From the IMG/VR virus record IMGVR_UViG_3300040806_001491, positions 1 to 61,545 of that record: a stretch of 61,545 nt of DNA; one strand, 5' to 3'. Positions 8,071-17,023 of the stretch are shown here, in pieces (the first letter of the stretch is position 1; each line of letters starts with the position of its first letter). The notes under the pieces were generated by a model that worked only from the letters and a program-made list of their open reading frames with translations, searched no databases and was not told where the DNA came from. Made by a program: the position numbers and the translations under genes. Origin of the DNA: a virus.

Positions 8071-8669
8071 TAGTGATGTTTCCCTACTATCATGTATCTT
8101 TCATATTTTGGTGTTTCAAATGTTTCTGCAAAATAAGGAGCAACATCTGACATTTTAATAAAGTCAATTATATCTGTTGCACATCTTACATGCTCTTCAT
8201 GCTCAAAGTAATTATTGCTTTGTATGACTACTGTTGCAAAATGCGGTAATTTTTTTAACCATTTATTATATTGTTCTTGTGTAAGATGTTCACAGCTAGT
8301 GTTTATAACTATATCGGCTTTATAATCATAGTCACACATATCTGCTGTAACGGCTTCAAATCTTCCTTCAATTTCTTGACGTTTGTTTATTGTACGTGCT
8401 ATTTCCTCGCATGTAGGATCTATATCAACACTAACAATAGACTCTATATTAATTTTACTATTAAACAATAGGCTTGCTAGCACACCATTCCAGCCGCCGT
8501 GTATAACAATCTTATTCTTTGACGGCAAAGCAAATGTTTCTAAAGTTTCTACTAACCAAACTTTACTCCTTATTTGTCCTTTCCAAAAACTTTCAAGAGT
8601 ACGGAATTTATCGTCACTATTGCGTATTGCATCCATCCAAAAAAGTACATCTTCTATCTCAACTTTCAT
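8070..8669 (-). CDS. Class I SAM-dependent methyltransferase
   Basis: This is a 199-residue protein. IVIHGGWNGVLASLL (about residues 54-68) is the glycine-rich SAM-binding loop, SVDIDP (80-85) supplies the acidic residue for the ribose, and ADMCDYDYKADIVINTSCEHL fits motifs II to IV of the Rossmann methyltransferases. No target-recognition domain is visible, which suggests a small-molecule, sugar or protein substrate rather than DNA. It lies between two radical SAM genes with overlaps of 1 and 4 nt, so it very probably serves the same pathway. The acceptor is unknown. Confidence 0.8.
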   Translation of the reverse strand: MKVEIEDVLFWMDAIRNSDDKFRTLESFWKGQIRSKVWLVETLETFALPSKNKIVIHGGWNGVLASLLFNSKINIESIVSVDIDPTCEEIARTINKRQEIEGRFEAVTADMCDYDYKADIVINTSCEHLTQEQYNKWLKKLPHFATVVIQSNNYFEHEEHVRCATDIIDFIKMSDVAPYFAETFETPKYERYMIVGKHH

Positions 8670-9670
8670 ATATTTTTTACCTTTGGGATTTTACTATCTG
8701 CACTACTTACACAAGTAGGAGTAATACATTTTTTAGGTTTGCCAAAAATCTTAAAACCATCTGTAATAGTACCAAGAGGTTCGTCATGACAACTATAACT
8801 ACGCTTCACTTCATTCTCTCTTATTACTATTCCCTGATATCCTGCATTGCAGGTCCAGCCTTTAAATTTATTAAAACCAAATGCATTAAATCTTTCTGCT
8901 TGGTCTACATAATACTTATCACCTTTATCGTCCGTAAGTTCTACTTGATATAGAGGTATTAGTTTTTTGTATTCGTCCGGGATTTGCTGTGGGAAACCGG
9001 TTTGCATTTTTTTGATTTGATCTTCTGTATATCCATGTACCACGAAGCTGGCGGTAGGATCGGACTGGGGCTTGAGAGTGACATTAATACCTCTGGCGGC
9101 AAATCGCTCCAAGCGTCCGTAAAGCTCTTCGAACATTTCTGGAACCATAACTTGATTGATTGTAACAAAGGTTCCTCCTTTCATTAGTTGCAAGCATTTG
9201 TCTCCAAACTCTTGCTCGTTTGCAAACTCTGCATGATAACTTGCTGTTATACTTCTGCGTTGCAGAGTTTTAGTGCTGTCTAACCATCTATTCCACCATT
9301 TGCTTCCAGGGCTTAGATTTGTGGTCATATGTATACTTTGGTACTCAGGTGCTGTATCACTACAGTAATGATCTATAATCTCCCCAAAGTATTTATAGGC
9401 TGTAGGCTCGCCGCCACTAAAACTAAAGTGAAAATCTGTAAAGTTATTTGCACGAGCCTGTGCTTTGATACTATCCATAGCCTTTAAGTACGTTTCTAGA
9501 TCTTGGTGGTCAGGGGTACTACATCTTGCGTATGGCCAGCAATAACTACAGTTATAATTACAAAATCTAGCCAGGATCCACGAAACTGTGAAAAGATGGC
9601 TCTTTAGGAGAGTCTTCTGGCCAAACTCAGTAATATTATCCCACGGTATGTCATTAAACTTATTTTGCAT
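8666..9670 (-). CDS. Radical SAM protein with C-terminal twitch-like domain
   Basis: ATG 9670 is preferred, with GAGAGTTAT before it and only an 11-nt overlap with the upstream gene; the open frame runs to 9718. The protein has 334 residues. RFCNYNCSYC holds Cys37, 41 and 44, and FSGGEPTAY (residues 85-93) follows. The C-terminal segment has WTCNAGYQG, SYSCHDEPLGTI and CITPTCVSSADSKIPK, the same auxiliary pattern as 4774 and 5657. I counted about 42% G+C in 9001-9300 and 57% in 9061-9120, above the flanking genes by eye, so this gene may have a different recent history. The function is unknown. Confidence 0.85.
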   Translation of the reverse strand: MQNKFNDIPWDNITEFGQKTLLKSHLFTVSWILARFCNYNCSYCWPYARCSTPDHQDLETYLKAMDSIKAQARANNFTDFHFSFSGGEPTAYKYFGEIIDHYCSDTAPEYQSIHMTTNLSPGSKWWNRWLDSTKTLQRRSITASYHAEFANEQEFGDKCLQLMKGGTFVTINQVMVPEMFEELYGRLERFAARGINVTLKPQSDPTASFVVHGYTEDQIKKMQTGFPQQIPDEYKKLIPLYQVELTDDKGDKYYVDQAERFNAFGFNKFKGWTCNAGYQGIVIRENEVKRSYSCHDEPLGTITDGFKIFGKPKKCITPTCVSSADSKIPKVKNI

Positions 9671-10730
9671 ATAACTCTCTTGAACAGTTTTTAACACACG
9701 TAATACACTTGTTTTCACCTATCCAGTACTGTTCTAATTTTTCCCACATGTCGATTTTTTGCAATAAACCGTCGATATTAGCGGTATTTAGATTAGGAAC
9801 TCCGACATCTATCATTACTTGTTTACTATTGTCTACAGTTATGTCTCTTAATTTTTGTAACACAAAATCACCATTAAGAGGTTCTTCTATCCAATCACTA
9901 CCAATCCAACAACAAGGTAATATATTACCGTAAGGATCTACATATATTTCATTTTTGTTTATACACTGTGGCTCTACTGTAGCATTATCACAAACTTTTT
10001 TTATAAAATTAGGATCTAAAAATGCTTCAATGTTTCCTGCAAACCCAGGATTCCATTTTTCTTGTGTTGCAGGTTCTAGATCGTATATATGTTTACCTTC
10101 TTTATCTTGTACAGCAAATTTTCCTAGATTATAGAATCTTTTGGTGGATTTAAAATTTACTTCTTTAACACCTAAGTTTAAAAGAAATTTTTCTAATTTG
10201 TCTGTTTCGTGTTCATTGTGTGCAAATACTAAACTGTCTACTCTTGCATCGCCGCCGGCTTCTACAAATGCTGTAATACTTTCTATTACTTTTTCAAACT
10301 TAGTATTTCTTCTATATATTTCATGCTTTCCTGCAAATCCGTCAACAGCAAAAATTACTTGTCCGTTTGGACTAATAACATTAGCAAGTTCCTTCCACCA
10401 CTGTGTTGTTCTTAAACTTCCATTGGTATGCAATGCTAGTCGAGTTGTTGGATTGCACTCTCTAACATAAGAATAAATTTCTAAACAATCTTTAGCAAAC
10501 GCAGGATCTCCATAGTTTCCGCAACTATAAAGGTTATTAAGTTTTGATAAAAAATTAGGCGTAAACCATTGTTTAAATTGTTCAATACTGATATCTGCAT
10601 TCTTTATAAATGGTCTGTCAGCACCTCCATTTATATTTCTAGCACACATAGGACATGCTGCTTGGCATTTATCTGTAAGCTCTATATGTAATGCTGTAAT
10701 ATTATCTAAATACTCACGTATTTGTGTCAT
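9660..10730 (-). CDS. Radical SAM protein with C-terminal SPASM-like domain
   Basis: This is a 356-residue protein. DKCQAACPMC contains Cys22, 26 and 29. The usual GGEP motif is replaced by CGNYGDP (residues 70-76). The C-terminal domain has QCINKNEIYVDPYGNILPCCWIG and ends with KCITCVKNC, the classical SPASM style of peptide- and sugar-acting maturases. It is a third subfamily within the island, distinct from the three C-terminal twitch proteins and the two N-terminal ones. It overlaps the glycosyltransferase by 17 nt and the next radical SAM gene by 11 nt. No small precursor-peptide gene is adjacent, so a RiPP maturase role is not supported. Confidence 0.85.
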   Translation of the reverse strand: MTQIREYLDNITALHIELTDKCQAACPMCARNINGGADRPFIKNADISIEQFKQWFTPNFLSKLNNLYSCGNYGDPAFAKDCLEIYSYVRECNPTTRLALHTNGSLRTTQWWKELANVISPNGQVIFAVDGFAGKHEIYRRNTKFEKVIESITAFVEAGGDARVDSLVFAHNEHETDKLEKFLLNLGVKEVNFKSTKRFYNLGKFAVQDKEGKHIYDLEPATQEKWNPGFAGNIEAFLDPNFIKKVCDNATVEPQCINKNEIYVDPYGNILPCCWIGSDWIEEPLNGDFVLQKLRDITVDNSKQVMIDVGVPNLNTANIDGLLQKIDMWEKLEQYWIGENKCITCVKNCSRELYAK

Positions 10731-12309
10731 TTTTAAATTGCTCCCTAAGCCAATCGAAGTCGTTAATTAATCTTAAACGATCTGGCTTATCGAAATTATC
10801 GTAACCAAACTGACGGCCACTACGAGCGCCACTAGTAGCAAATTTTCCAAAACGAGCATTGACACTTTCTTCGCACCAAGTGTTAAGCCTTTCTTCTGTT
10901 TCTGCATTGTCTTTTCTGTCAATAGTACCACTTGCTAATTTTACACATTCTCTAAATGCTGCTCTCCATGTAGTAAATGGATCAACATCAAATTTTGTAA
11001 TATTAGATACTTGTGCAATACTTTTAAAACTTTTACTAATACTAGTTGTCATGTCAACTGTATTGTCTGGTAAATTACGTGTTAGGTGTGTAGGTAATAA
11101 TTTTACACCTCCATATCCGTATTGCAAATTATTTACAGGATTTTTACTACGCCAAACATGAACAGTATTCTTATCCCAATCTTCTACTTCTAGATAGAAG
11201 TTAAAGTCTTTTACAATTTCAGCATCGCCGTCTACTACCCAAAACATATCTGTTTCTGCAAGATGTGCTGCGGCACGATGTGCGTTTTGTATACCTTTAA
11301 TTCCGTGCATACGTTTGGCCCTTGGAAAACGTTTTTTTAGTTCTTCAAAGTTTTTATCTGCTTCTGGTTCGTCATATGTAATCATTACAATATCATAAAC
11401 GTGAGATTGTATTAGAGAACGTCCTGGTTTATCTATCCTACTAGGATTAATATAAACTTCTTTAAAGAAAGCACTCTGTTCGGCATCCATAGGAGTTACA
11501 GATATTGGTAAATCTAGTTCGTTACGTAAAATCTCGCCGTAATGTTTTGCACCTTCAAATGGGTCATTGTGCTTAATTGTATCAAAGAATGTATTAAGCC
11601 AATCAAAGTCTCTTACATTAACAAAGTCCCAATCAGTTAACATTGTCATATTAAGACCTTGTCTTGCTCCGTAGATTGACCAAATACCGTTTTCTACATC
11701 TGTACCAACATTACACCATATATAAAGCCAATGTAAAGTTCTCCACGGATTGCTTAAAAGTTTTTCTTTGCTAATACGTCTACCATTAGATAGACCCATC
11801 TTAACGCCTTCTCGAAATCCTGCTCTCCAAGCCTGACGTTCGCTTGCGTTATTATACACATCTGAAAAACATTCGTTCATTTGTTTGTAATCTAGATCCC
11901 AACAAAAGTCTACTTGTGCTGCTTCGTTATTAGGATCAGCATTTTCATGTGTACGCATGTTTTGTACAATGTGTTTAGGCCAACATTTAACTCCGCCATT
12001 GCCGTACTGTAAATGATTGATTACATTTTTGCCGCACCAACTGATTACAGTATTGTCGCTTACCATATCTTTAGGTATGCTCCAATTTAATAAACTTGGA
12101 CGTATTCTATTGTCGCCGTCAACTGTAACAAATCTGTCTGTGTCAGCAATATCTGCACAGGCTTTGTGTGCTGCATCCGAACCTTTTACACCATGAACAC
12201 GCTTGGCCCACGGTATCTTAGTTAATAGATCTGCATAATTTTGTTCACAGTTGGGTTCGTCGTAAGACAAAAATATTACATCGAAATCATTTATTCGTAG
12301 TTCGCTCAT
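10714..12309 (-). CDS. Tandem-duplicated GT-A-like glycosyltransferase
   Basis: This 531-residue protein is made of two homologous halves. The first half has FDVIFLSYDEPNCEQN, RVHGVKGSDAAH and VTVDGDN (DGD at 64-66). The second, from about residue 305, repeats this with YDIVMITYDEPEADKN, RMHGIKGIQNAH and WVVDGDA. DGD fits the metal-binding DxD of GT-A glycosyl- or nucleotidyltransferases, and both copies keep it. Each half also has an LQYGxGGVK motif. It heads the seven-gene operon, directly under a perfect sigma70 promoter, with the transcript probably starting at the ATG. A role in transferring a sugar to the radical SAM pathway's product, or to a host surface glycan, is inference. Confidence 0.75.
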   Translation of the reverse strand: MSELRINDFDVIFLSYDEPNCEQNYADLLTKIPWAKRVHGVKGSDAAHKACADIADTDRFVTVDGDNRIRPSLLNWSIPKDMVSDNTVISWCGKNVINHLQYGNGGVKCWPKHIVQNMRTHENADPNNEAAQVDFCWDLDYKQMNECFSDVYNNASERQAWRAGFREGVKMGLSNGRRISKEKLLSNPWRTLHWLYIWCNVGTDVENGIWSIYGARQGLNMTMLTDWDFVNVRDFDWLNTFFDTIKHNDPFEGAKHYGEILRNELDLPISVTPMDAEQSAFFKEVYINPSRIDKPGRSLIQSHVYDIVMITYDEPEADKNFEELKKRFPRAKRMHGIKGIQNAHRAAAHLAETDMFWVVDGDAEIVKDFNFYLEVEDWDKNTVHVWRSKNPVNNLQYGYGGVKLLPTHLTRNLPDNTVDMTTSISKSFKSIAQVSNITKFDVDPFTTWRAAFRECVKLASGTIDRKDNAETEERLNTWCEESVNARFGKFATSGARSGRQFGYDNFDKPDRLRLINDFDWLREQFKNDTNT

Positions 12310-12315
12310 ACTGTT

Positions 12316-12344
12316 ATTATACCTTCTAAAAAGGATTTTGTCAA
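12316..12344 (-). promoter_or_regulatory. Consensus sigma70 promoter of the radical SAM operon
   Basis: On the minus strand, TTGACA (12344-12339), a 17-nt spacer and TATAAT (12321-12316) match the bacterial consensus at every position. The A of the ATG at 12309 is the seventh base after the -10 box, so the mRNA is predicted to be leaderless or nearly so. There is no Shine-Dalgarno sequence. This marks the operon as early, unlike the late structural genes around it. Confidence 0.85.
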
Positions 12345-12351
12345 TAATTAA

Positions 12352-13758
12352 TTAATTGGCGCCGGCTTCTAAATACAGGATAACTGAAATAGTATCAACT
12401 AGAGTAGCAGAATCTGCAACCCTAACTGAAACCGTTATATTAGCTTGCTCAAAACTAGCTGAGGAATATTCAAAAATTTTCCAATTATTAGCTGATGGAC
12501 GCATCCACGTATTTTCAGCGTTTGTTATAGGATTACCATCTGCATCTACTCCATCATCGCCGGGTGATATTATCATGTTCGATGACACTACTTGCCATTT
12601 CCATTCGTAATCTGTACGTGTTGGTGTAGGAGAGCCATCTGGTAACCAATTAGACCATTGTTGAGATGAAGTATTGCTTATAACTTCTCCATAAGCAATA
12701 AGTCTAGGCGCAAGATTTCCACCTTCATATGTATGTGTAACTTGAGCATAACTACTATATGATGGATTAATTGTCGTATCAAAGAAAGTTATATTGTTTT
12801 TGGCAAAGACAGGTGTTGCAGCATTTGATGCCGATCCTTGACTTGAAACTACCGGATTATATGATACAGGTTGTAGATCATTTGGTAGTCTACTAGGATA
12901 TTTTATGTTTACCGAAAATGCAACATTTGTATCAACATCTTCGTCAATGTAGTCATCTGGATTACCACTATCTAAATCTTGTAAGGATAATCGTGTAACA
13001 AACTTACCAGTACCGGTAAAGTCATCTACTTTTACTTGTATGTTACCAACATTATTACTGTATGTTGAATTTCCTGTAGAGCTTGCTACATTTACAAATG
13101 TAGTATTAGAATAGTCTGTTGTTGTGTACGTATAACTTAGATTATCTATCATGTTTGACCAATCAAGATCTTTGTCTGAAGTTGCACCACTACTAGATGC
13201 TGCTGCAATTATACCACCTAATGCCCTACTAAAGTGTTGTCTATGTACAGCAGGTGTTGCTACGGCTGTTGCGCCTGCCGAATTGGTAGTATAAGTATAT
13301 CCTCCAGGAAATCCCCAAATTTGATCTATTTCAAGTCTTCCGTTCCAAGCAAGCTCATACGAAGCTGATGGAGAGTTAAGTATTGCAAAATCAAAATTTG
13401 TAAGTTGTCCAGACCTAAGTATAGCTGTATCAAGTGCTGATTCTAGTGTATTGTAATCGGCATCGTCAATTTCGTCAGTACTTGCTGCACTAAACCCAGG
13501 ATCAAAAACACTTCCTCCAAAATAAGTATTAAATGTTGTTGCATAATCAAATTCACCAGTTGTAGAATAATACAAAAAGTCCATTATGTCTTCTGCTAGA
13601 TCATTCCAATCACTAGCACTAATAACTGAGGTACTTGATTTTGTAGTTGTCCCAGATCGTAGTTGCTGACCCATATAACTTGCATAATTAGAAACTAATC
13701 TATCTACAAGATTGTTAAACTGGGTATTGAGAATATTGTCGCCTTCACTAACCGCCAT
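12352..13758 (-). CDS. Virion structural protein, paralogue A of a three-member family
   Basis: This is a 468-residue protein rich in Ser, Thr, Asn, Asp and Gly without enzyme motifs. The N-terminus (FNNLVDRLVSNYASYMGQ, SDWNDLAEDIMDF) and the middle segments GFPGGYTYTTNSAG and DKDLDWSNMIDNLSYT recur in the proteins at 14206-15711 and 18191-19537. The second half is beta-rich and domain-like. The family looks like fibre- or neck-associated structural proteins of marine T4-like phages. It is the last gene of the late operon that begins near 15731. The 3' end lies just before the early promoter of the radical SAM operon. Confidence 0.6.
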   Translation of the reverse strand: MAVSEGDNILNTQFNNLVDRLVSNYASYMGQQLRSGTTTKSSTSVISASDWNDLAEDIMDFLYYSTTGEFDYATTFNTYFGGSVFDPGFSAASTDEIDDADYNTLESALDTAILRSGQLTNFDFAILNSPSASYELAWNGRLEIDQIWGFPGGYTYTTNSAGATAVATPAVHRQHFSRALGGIIAAASSSGATSDKDLDWSNMIDNLSYTYTTTDYSNTTFVNVASSTGNSTYSNNVGNIQVKVDDFTGTGKFVTRLSLQDLDSGNPDDYIDEDVDTNVAFSVNIKYPSRLPNDLQPVSYNPVVSSQGSASNAATPVFAKNNITFFDTTINPSYSSYAQVTHTYEGGNLAPRLIAYGEVISNTSSQQWSNWLPDGSPTPTRTDYEWKWQVVSSNMIISPGDDGVDADGNPITNAENTWMRPSANNWKIFEYSSASFEQANITVSVRVADSATLVDTISVILYLEAGAN

Positions 13759-14206
13759 TGTTTATAAACCTTAGTCTAGTATGTGTATCAGTTGCTTTAT
13801 ATTGTTTAATATTATGTGTTTGTGATAAACTTTTTATTATACCGTTATGCATGGCGCTATCTGACAATACAAGTATATCTACAAAAAGACTTTTGTTGCG
13901 AACTTCTTGTATAGATAAAGCTATATGATCTGGATTGTTAAACCAATCTTGATTTCCTTGAGAATCTTGACCAAACAAGCAAAACACAAAAGAAGGTACA
14001 CCGTTATATATTTTGCAAGCACTCATTGTTACAGGAACGTCATTATCTTTAGTTAATGTAACAATGTCGCTAGTTTTAAATATACTTTCTGCAAGGAATT
14101 TGTCTACCGAATATCCTAGATTTTTATGTAATAATCTATTACACTGATTCCATAGTGTATCAAATATTTCTTGATCAAAATTAATTATGCTACTAGTTAT
14201 TGTCAT
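13748..14206 (-). CDS. Unknown 152-residue protein between two virion paralogues
   Basis: The gene lies between two members of the structural family with overlaps of 11 nt and 1 nt (TAATG at 14206), so it is co-translated with them. The sequence begins with MTITSSIINFDQEIFDTLW and mixes alpha and beta segments (SLFVDILVLSD, HNGIIKSLSQTH), which would fit a small globular domain. I see no catalytic motif; an acetyltransferase-like fold crossed my mind but cannot be supported. From its place it may be a chaperone or a partner of the flanking fibre proteins. That is inference only. Confidence 0.55.
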   Translation of the reverse strand: MTITSSIINFDQEIFDTLWNQCNRLLHKNLGYSVDKFLAESIFKTSDIVTLTKDNDVPVTMSACKIYNGVPSFVFCLFGQDSQGNQDWFNNPDHIALSIQEVRNKSLFVDILVLSDSAMHNGIIKSLSQTHNIKQYKATDTHTRLRFINNGG

Positions 14207-15711
14207 TATATAAACTCTATTTCAAAATTTCCGCCGTTAAAATTAAAAGAGCTTGGGTAAATTGGCAAGAATTGGCTATTACTGTCTTGCCAAGTAAATT
14301 GTATAAATGCCCAAGTAGCTGCCGATCCGTACTGATATAGTAGTCCGTTTGAAGAAACCGTTTGATTTGTAATTGAAGAAGTTGTAGCAAAAGACCGGTC
14401 TAATGTTTTTGATGTTCCGTTATCTAAATCTCTTACAATCAAAGATGTCCATGTTCCTTGAGATGGTACAGTATTATTAGGATTACCTATATATAAGTAA
14501 GGCAATCCGCCCGTTCCATCTGATTGAGCTATAACGTTACTTATTGCAGCAATATAATTACCGCTCCAGGCAGAATCAAATTTTCCTGCATCTACATCAT
14601 CGATAGTTCCAACAATATTAAGTGTCACATGATTATAACCTGATAGATAAAATTTTCCATCGTAGACAATAGAAGAGCTACCTTGGGAAACAGTGCTAGT
14701 GGTAGGGCCGCTGCCACCGCCTGTAGTTGTTGTGGTAGCACTAATCGAAGGCTTCCATTTGTTAACCAAATGTCCTGGATAGTAGACTCTCACACTCAAG
14801 TTAAAATTAGTAGTAACAGCTTCGTCGTATGCTGCTTCAGTATAATCTGTACCTGAGCCGTCACCATCAGAGCCATCTATATAGTGCAAGGCATAGTGTA
14901 TTACATTTGAACTGTCTCTTCTACATATTAATCTTAATACATTTCCTGAATATGCTGTGCTCGTTTCTGTTTGTAGGGTCGAATAGTTACTCCAATTATC
15001 AGACAAAGTAATACTTGTTATAGGCCAAGGATTATGTATATAACTTATGTTGTTTAACATACTTTTAACATCTTCGTCTTTTGATGTTCCGTTACTACCA
15101 GTACCTGAAGCTGTTATAACAATACGGCCGCCACATTGTGTCATAAATCGTATCTTGTTAGTATTATTACCAGTATAGCTAGCTGTTGCACCATTTATAT
15201 TAGTTGCTACAGTGCCATCAGCATCTGTACCACTCCAGTCTACACCCATTTCACAAAAGATTTTTGCGTTATCATCATCTGCGGCTACATTTGTAGTAGA
15301 CGATGCGTTACCTGTAATACTACTAGTAAAGTTTGAATAGCTTGGCTGTCCAGCTTGTTTGGCAAGATCAATTCCATTCTGTAATTGATTTATATCTTGA
15401 TATCTAATTTCTGATCCAAAAACTTCTGGACTGTTATAGCTATCATTGCCGTTATTAAAATTAGAGTTTGAATTAAAAATTAAATTGTAACATTCTGATA
15501 ATGTAAATGATCCTACTTGTGTTGCAAAATAAAAATCTCTAGTGTCAAGTGCAAGTTTTTCAAGATCAAAGTCATTTACAAAAGTAGATACCCTATTATT
15601 TGCGCCTCGGCAAGGCTGACCGTATACAGTAGAATAACTATCTATAATTTGTTGTATCAAACTATCAATATGATCTACTCTAATTTCATCGTTTTGTGCT
15701 ACCGATACCAT
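14206..15711 (-). CDS. Virion structural protein, paralogue B of a three-member family
   Basis: This is a 501-residue protein. The N-terminus (VDHIDSLIQQIIDSYSTVYGQPCRG) and the CGGRIVITASGTGSNGTSKDEDVKSML segment are the family signature, shared with paralogues A and C. The rest is Ser/Thr/Asn/Gly-rich beta structure with no membrane segment or signal peptide. It is the first gene of a late operon: GGAGTAAAAA lies before the ATG and a late promoter box lies at 15731-15738. The protein is probably part of the tail or fibre apparatus. Confidence 0.6.
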   Translation of the reverse strand: MVSVAQNDEIRVDHIDSLIQQIIDSYSTVYGQPCRGANNRVSTFVNDFDLEKLALDTRDFYFATQVGSFTLSECYNLIFNSNSNFNNGNDSYNSPEVFGSEIRYQDINQLQNGIDLAKQAGQPSYSNFTSSITGNASSTTNVAADDDNAKIFCEMGVDWSGTDADGTVATNINGATASYTGNNTNKIRFMTQCGGRIVITASGTGSNGTSKDEDVKSMLNNISYIHNPWPITSITLSDNWSNYSTLQTETSTAYSGNVLRLICRRDSSNVIHYALHYIDGSDGDGSGTDYTEAAYDEAVTTNFNLSVRVYYPGHLVNKWKPSISATTTTTGGGSGPTTSTVSQGSSSIVYDGKFYLSGYNHVTLNIVGTIDDVDAGKFDSAWSGNYIAAISNVIAQSDGTGGLPYLYIGNPNNTVPSQGTWTSLIVRDLDNGTSKTLDRSFATTSSITNQTVSSNGLLYQYGSAATWAFIQFTWQDSNSQFLPIYPSSFNFNGGNFEIEFI

Positions 15712-15714
15712 TTT

Positions 15715-16224
15715 TTACTCCTGTGTAGTATATTTATTTGATTTTAAAGTAAAGGTTTTATCATACGGAGCAACAAAAAATCTCTTGTTTTGATAAGAAC
15801 GTTTATGAACTAGTTTATCTTTTGTAAAATTAAGAGTATCTATAGCAAGGCCGGGATCTTTTTCTGTTACGTAAACAACAATAGTTCCATTAAATTCAAA
15901 ATGTGTTTTCATTGATACAGTGTCTTCTTCAACTGTTAACTCTACTTGAGCATTTGTTGATTGAACAATTTCTATTAGATTAGATTTAATATGTATTGAA
16001 TTGCTCTTTTCAATCTTTTCTAATCTAGGTTTTTTCGTTATAGGATTTTCTACAACAACTACATCTTTTGGAATTTTCCGCCAGGCAGAAAATATCTCTA
16101 TTTGATCTGCAGGACTATAATCGTCAATTGTTAGATAACGGCTTGTAGATCCTTTGTAAGGTGCATCTGGTTGTACTTCTTGTATTTGTCCTTCTTTGTT
16201 ATAATGTATGTACCAAACTACCAT
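15715..16224 (-). CDS. Unknown 169-residue protein at the end of the glycosyltransferase cassette
   Basis: The gene starts at ATG 16224 with GGAG 7 nt upstream and overlaps the glycosyltransferase gene by 26 nt. It reads with the early cassette starting near 18150. The N-terminal part (YIHYNKEGQIQEVQPD) and a mid-part rich in beta strands (KSNLIEIVQSTNAQVELTVEEDTVSMK) suggest a small beta domain. No enzyme motifs are visible. Its 3' end contains the late promoter box of the next operon (15731-15738), so coding and control sequence overlap. I do not recognise it. Confidence 0.55.
   Translation of the reverse strand: MVVWYIHYNKEGQIQEVQPDAPYKGSTSRYLTIDDYSPADQIEIFSAWRKIPKDVVVVENPITKKPRLEKIEKSNSIHIKSNLIEIVQSTNAQVELTVEEDTVSMKTHFEFNGTIVVYVTEKDPGLAIDTLNFTKDKLVHKRSYQNKRFFVAPYDKTFTLKSNKYTTQE
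15731..15738 (-). promoter_or_regulatory. T4-type late promoter box (AATAAATA)
   Basis: TATTTATT on the plus strand reads AATAAATA on the minus strand, 20 nt before the ATG at 15711. It lies inside the 3' end of the preceding gene. It should drive the late transcript for 15711 to 12352. Confidence 0.7.
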
Positions 16225-17023
16225 AATAGTACTCCATTTTTAATTCATCGCAAAAGTGCTTTTCTGTATAATGAAAAACACCTGTTTGTTTATAACCGCC
16301 TACATATAAATCTAAATCTTCTGTTAAGTAGTGTGTAGCAATTTCAGTCCAAGGTTTGTTATAATTGGGCCAATCTTGACATTTAGATTTCATATGCACA
16401 AACGAAATCAAATCGTGTGAACTAGTAATTTGTTCTGTTATACCTAGCATTTCACTAGCTATAGCTGTACTTACATCAATACTAGCCCATGGTTGTTTTT
16501 TCCATAGTTTTATGTCATGCCAATTTGTCATTACCCACTTTAATTGATCAAAGAATTTTTTTGATAACTCTGTTTTTTTAAAATAGTATATTGCACTATA
16601 GAAATCTGGAAGATAATTAGCATCAAATGTAGCTCTATAGTATCTACTAGTTACATTATTATTTCTAAATGTTTTAACATTTGTACAAAAGTAAAGCTCA
16701 TAGTTAGATAAAAAATTCCACTTAATGTCAAAGTTATCTAATATCAACATATCTGTATCAAATACTACAGTTTCGTCGTAGGGAGTAAGGTCGTATGCTG
16801 TAACTCTATTTTCTATTTTCCAATTACTGTTTATAGCTAGATCATTTTCTATAGGTATAATTTTATCAAAAAACTTTTGATATTTTTTAGGTACTTTATC
16901 ATTTGTTACAATACTAACTAAACTACCAGGTGTAGATGAATGTATGCTCATTGCTAATAAACATGCTTGATTTACATAATTATACTCGGAGTTTTGCGCA
17001 AAAAATAAAAATCCTTTACTCAT
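16199..17023 (-). CDS. GT-A glycosyltransferase-like protein (GT8-like)
   Basis: The start is ATG 17023 with GGAG before it; the open frame continues to 17041. The protein has 274 residues. GFLFFAQNSEYNYVNQACLLAMSI begins a Rossmann-like nucleotide-sugar fold, and YDLTPYDETVVFDTDMLIL contains the DTD metal motif. It is a paralogue of the next protein (SKAYDLTPFDTTLVMDVDYML). The acceptor is unknown. It overlaps the upstream gene in ATGA. The two enzymes probably act in sequence on the same glycan, or form a pair, and the early promoter of the cassette points to a host-directed or metabolic role. Confidence 0.7.
   Translation of the reverse strand: MSKGFLFFAQNSEYNYVNQACLLAMSIHSSTPGSLVSIVTNDKVPKKYQKFFDKIIPIENDLAINSNWKIENRVTAYDLTPYDETVVFDTDMLILDNFDIKWNFLSNYELYFCTNVKTFRNNNVTSRYYRATFDANYLPDFYSAIYYFKKTELSKKFFDQLKWVMTNWHDIKLWKKQPWASIDVSTAIASEMLGITEQITSSHDLISFVHMKSKCQDWPNYNKPWTEIATHYLTEDLDLYVGGYKQTGVFHYTEKHFCDELKMEYYYGSLVHTL

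Noticed and set aside
9660-10730. RiPP cluster with SPASM maturase
   Set aside because: No small precursor-peptide gene near the radical SAM genes; all genes overlap tightly and leave no space.
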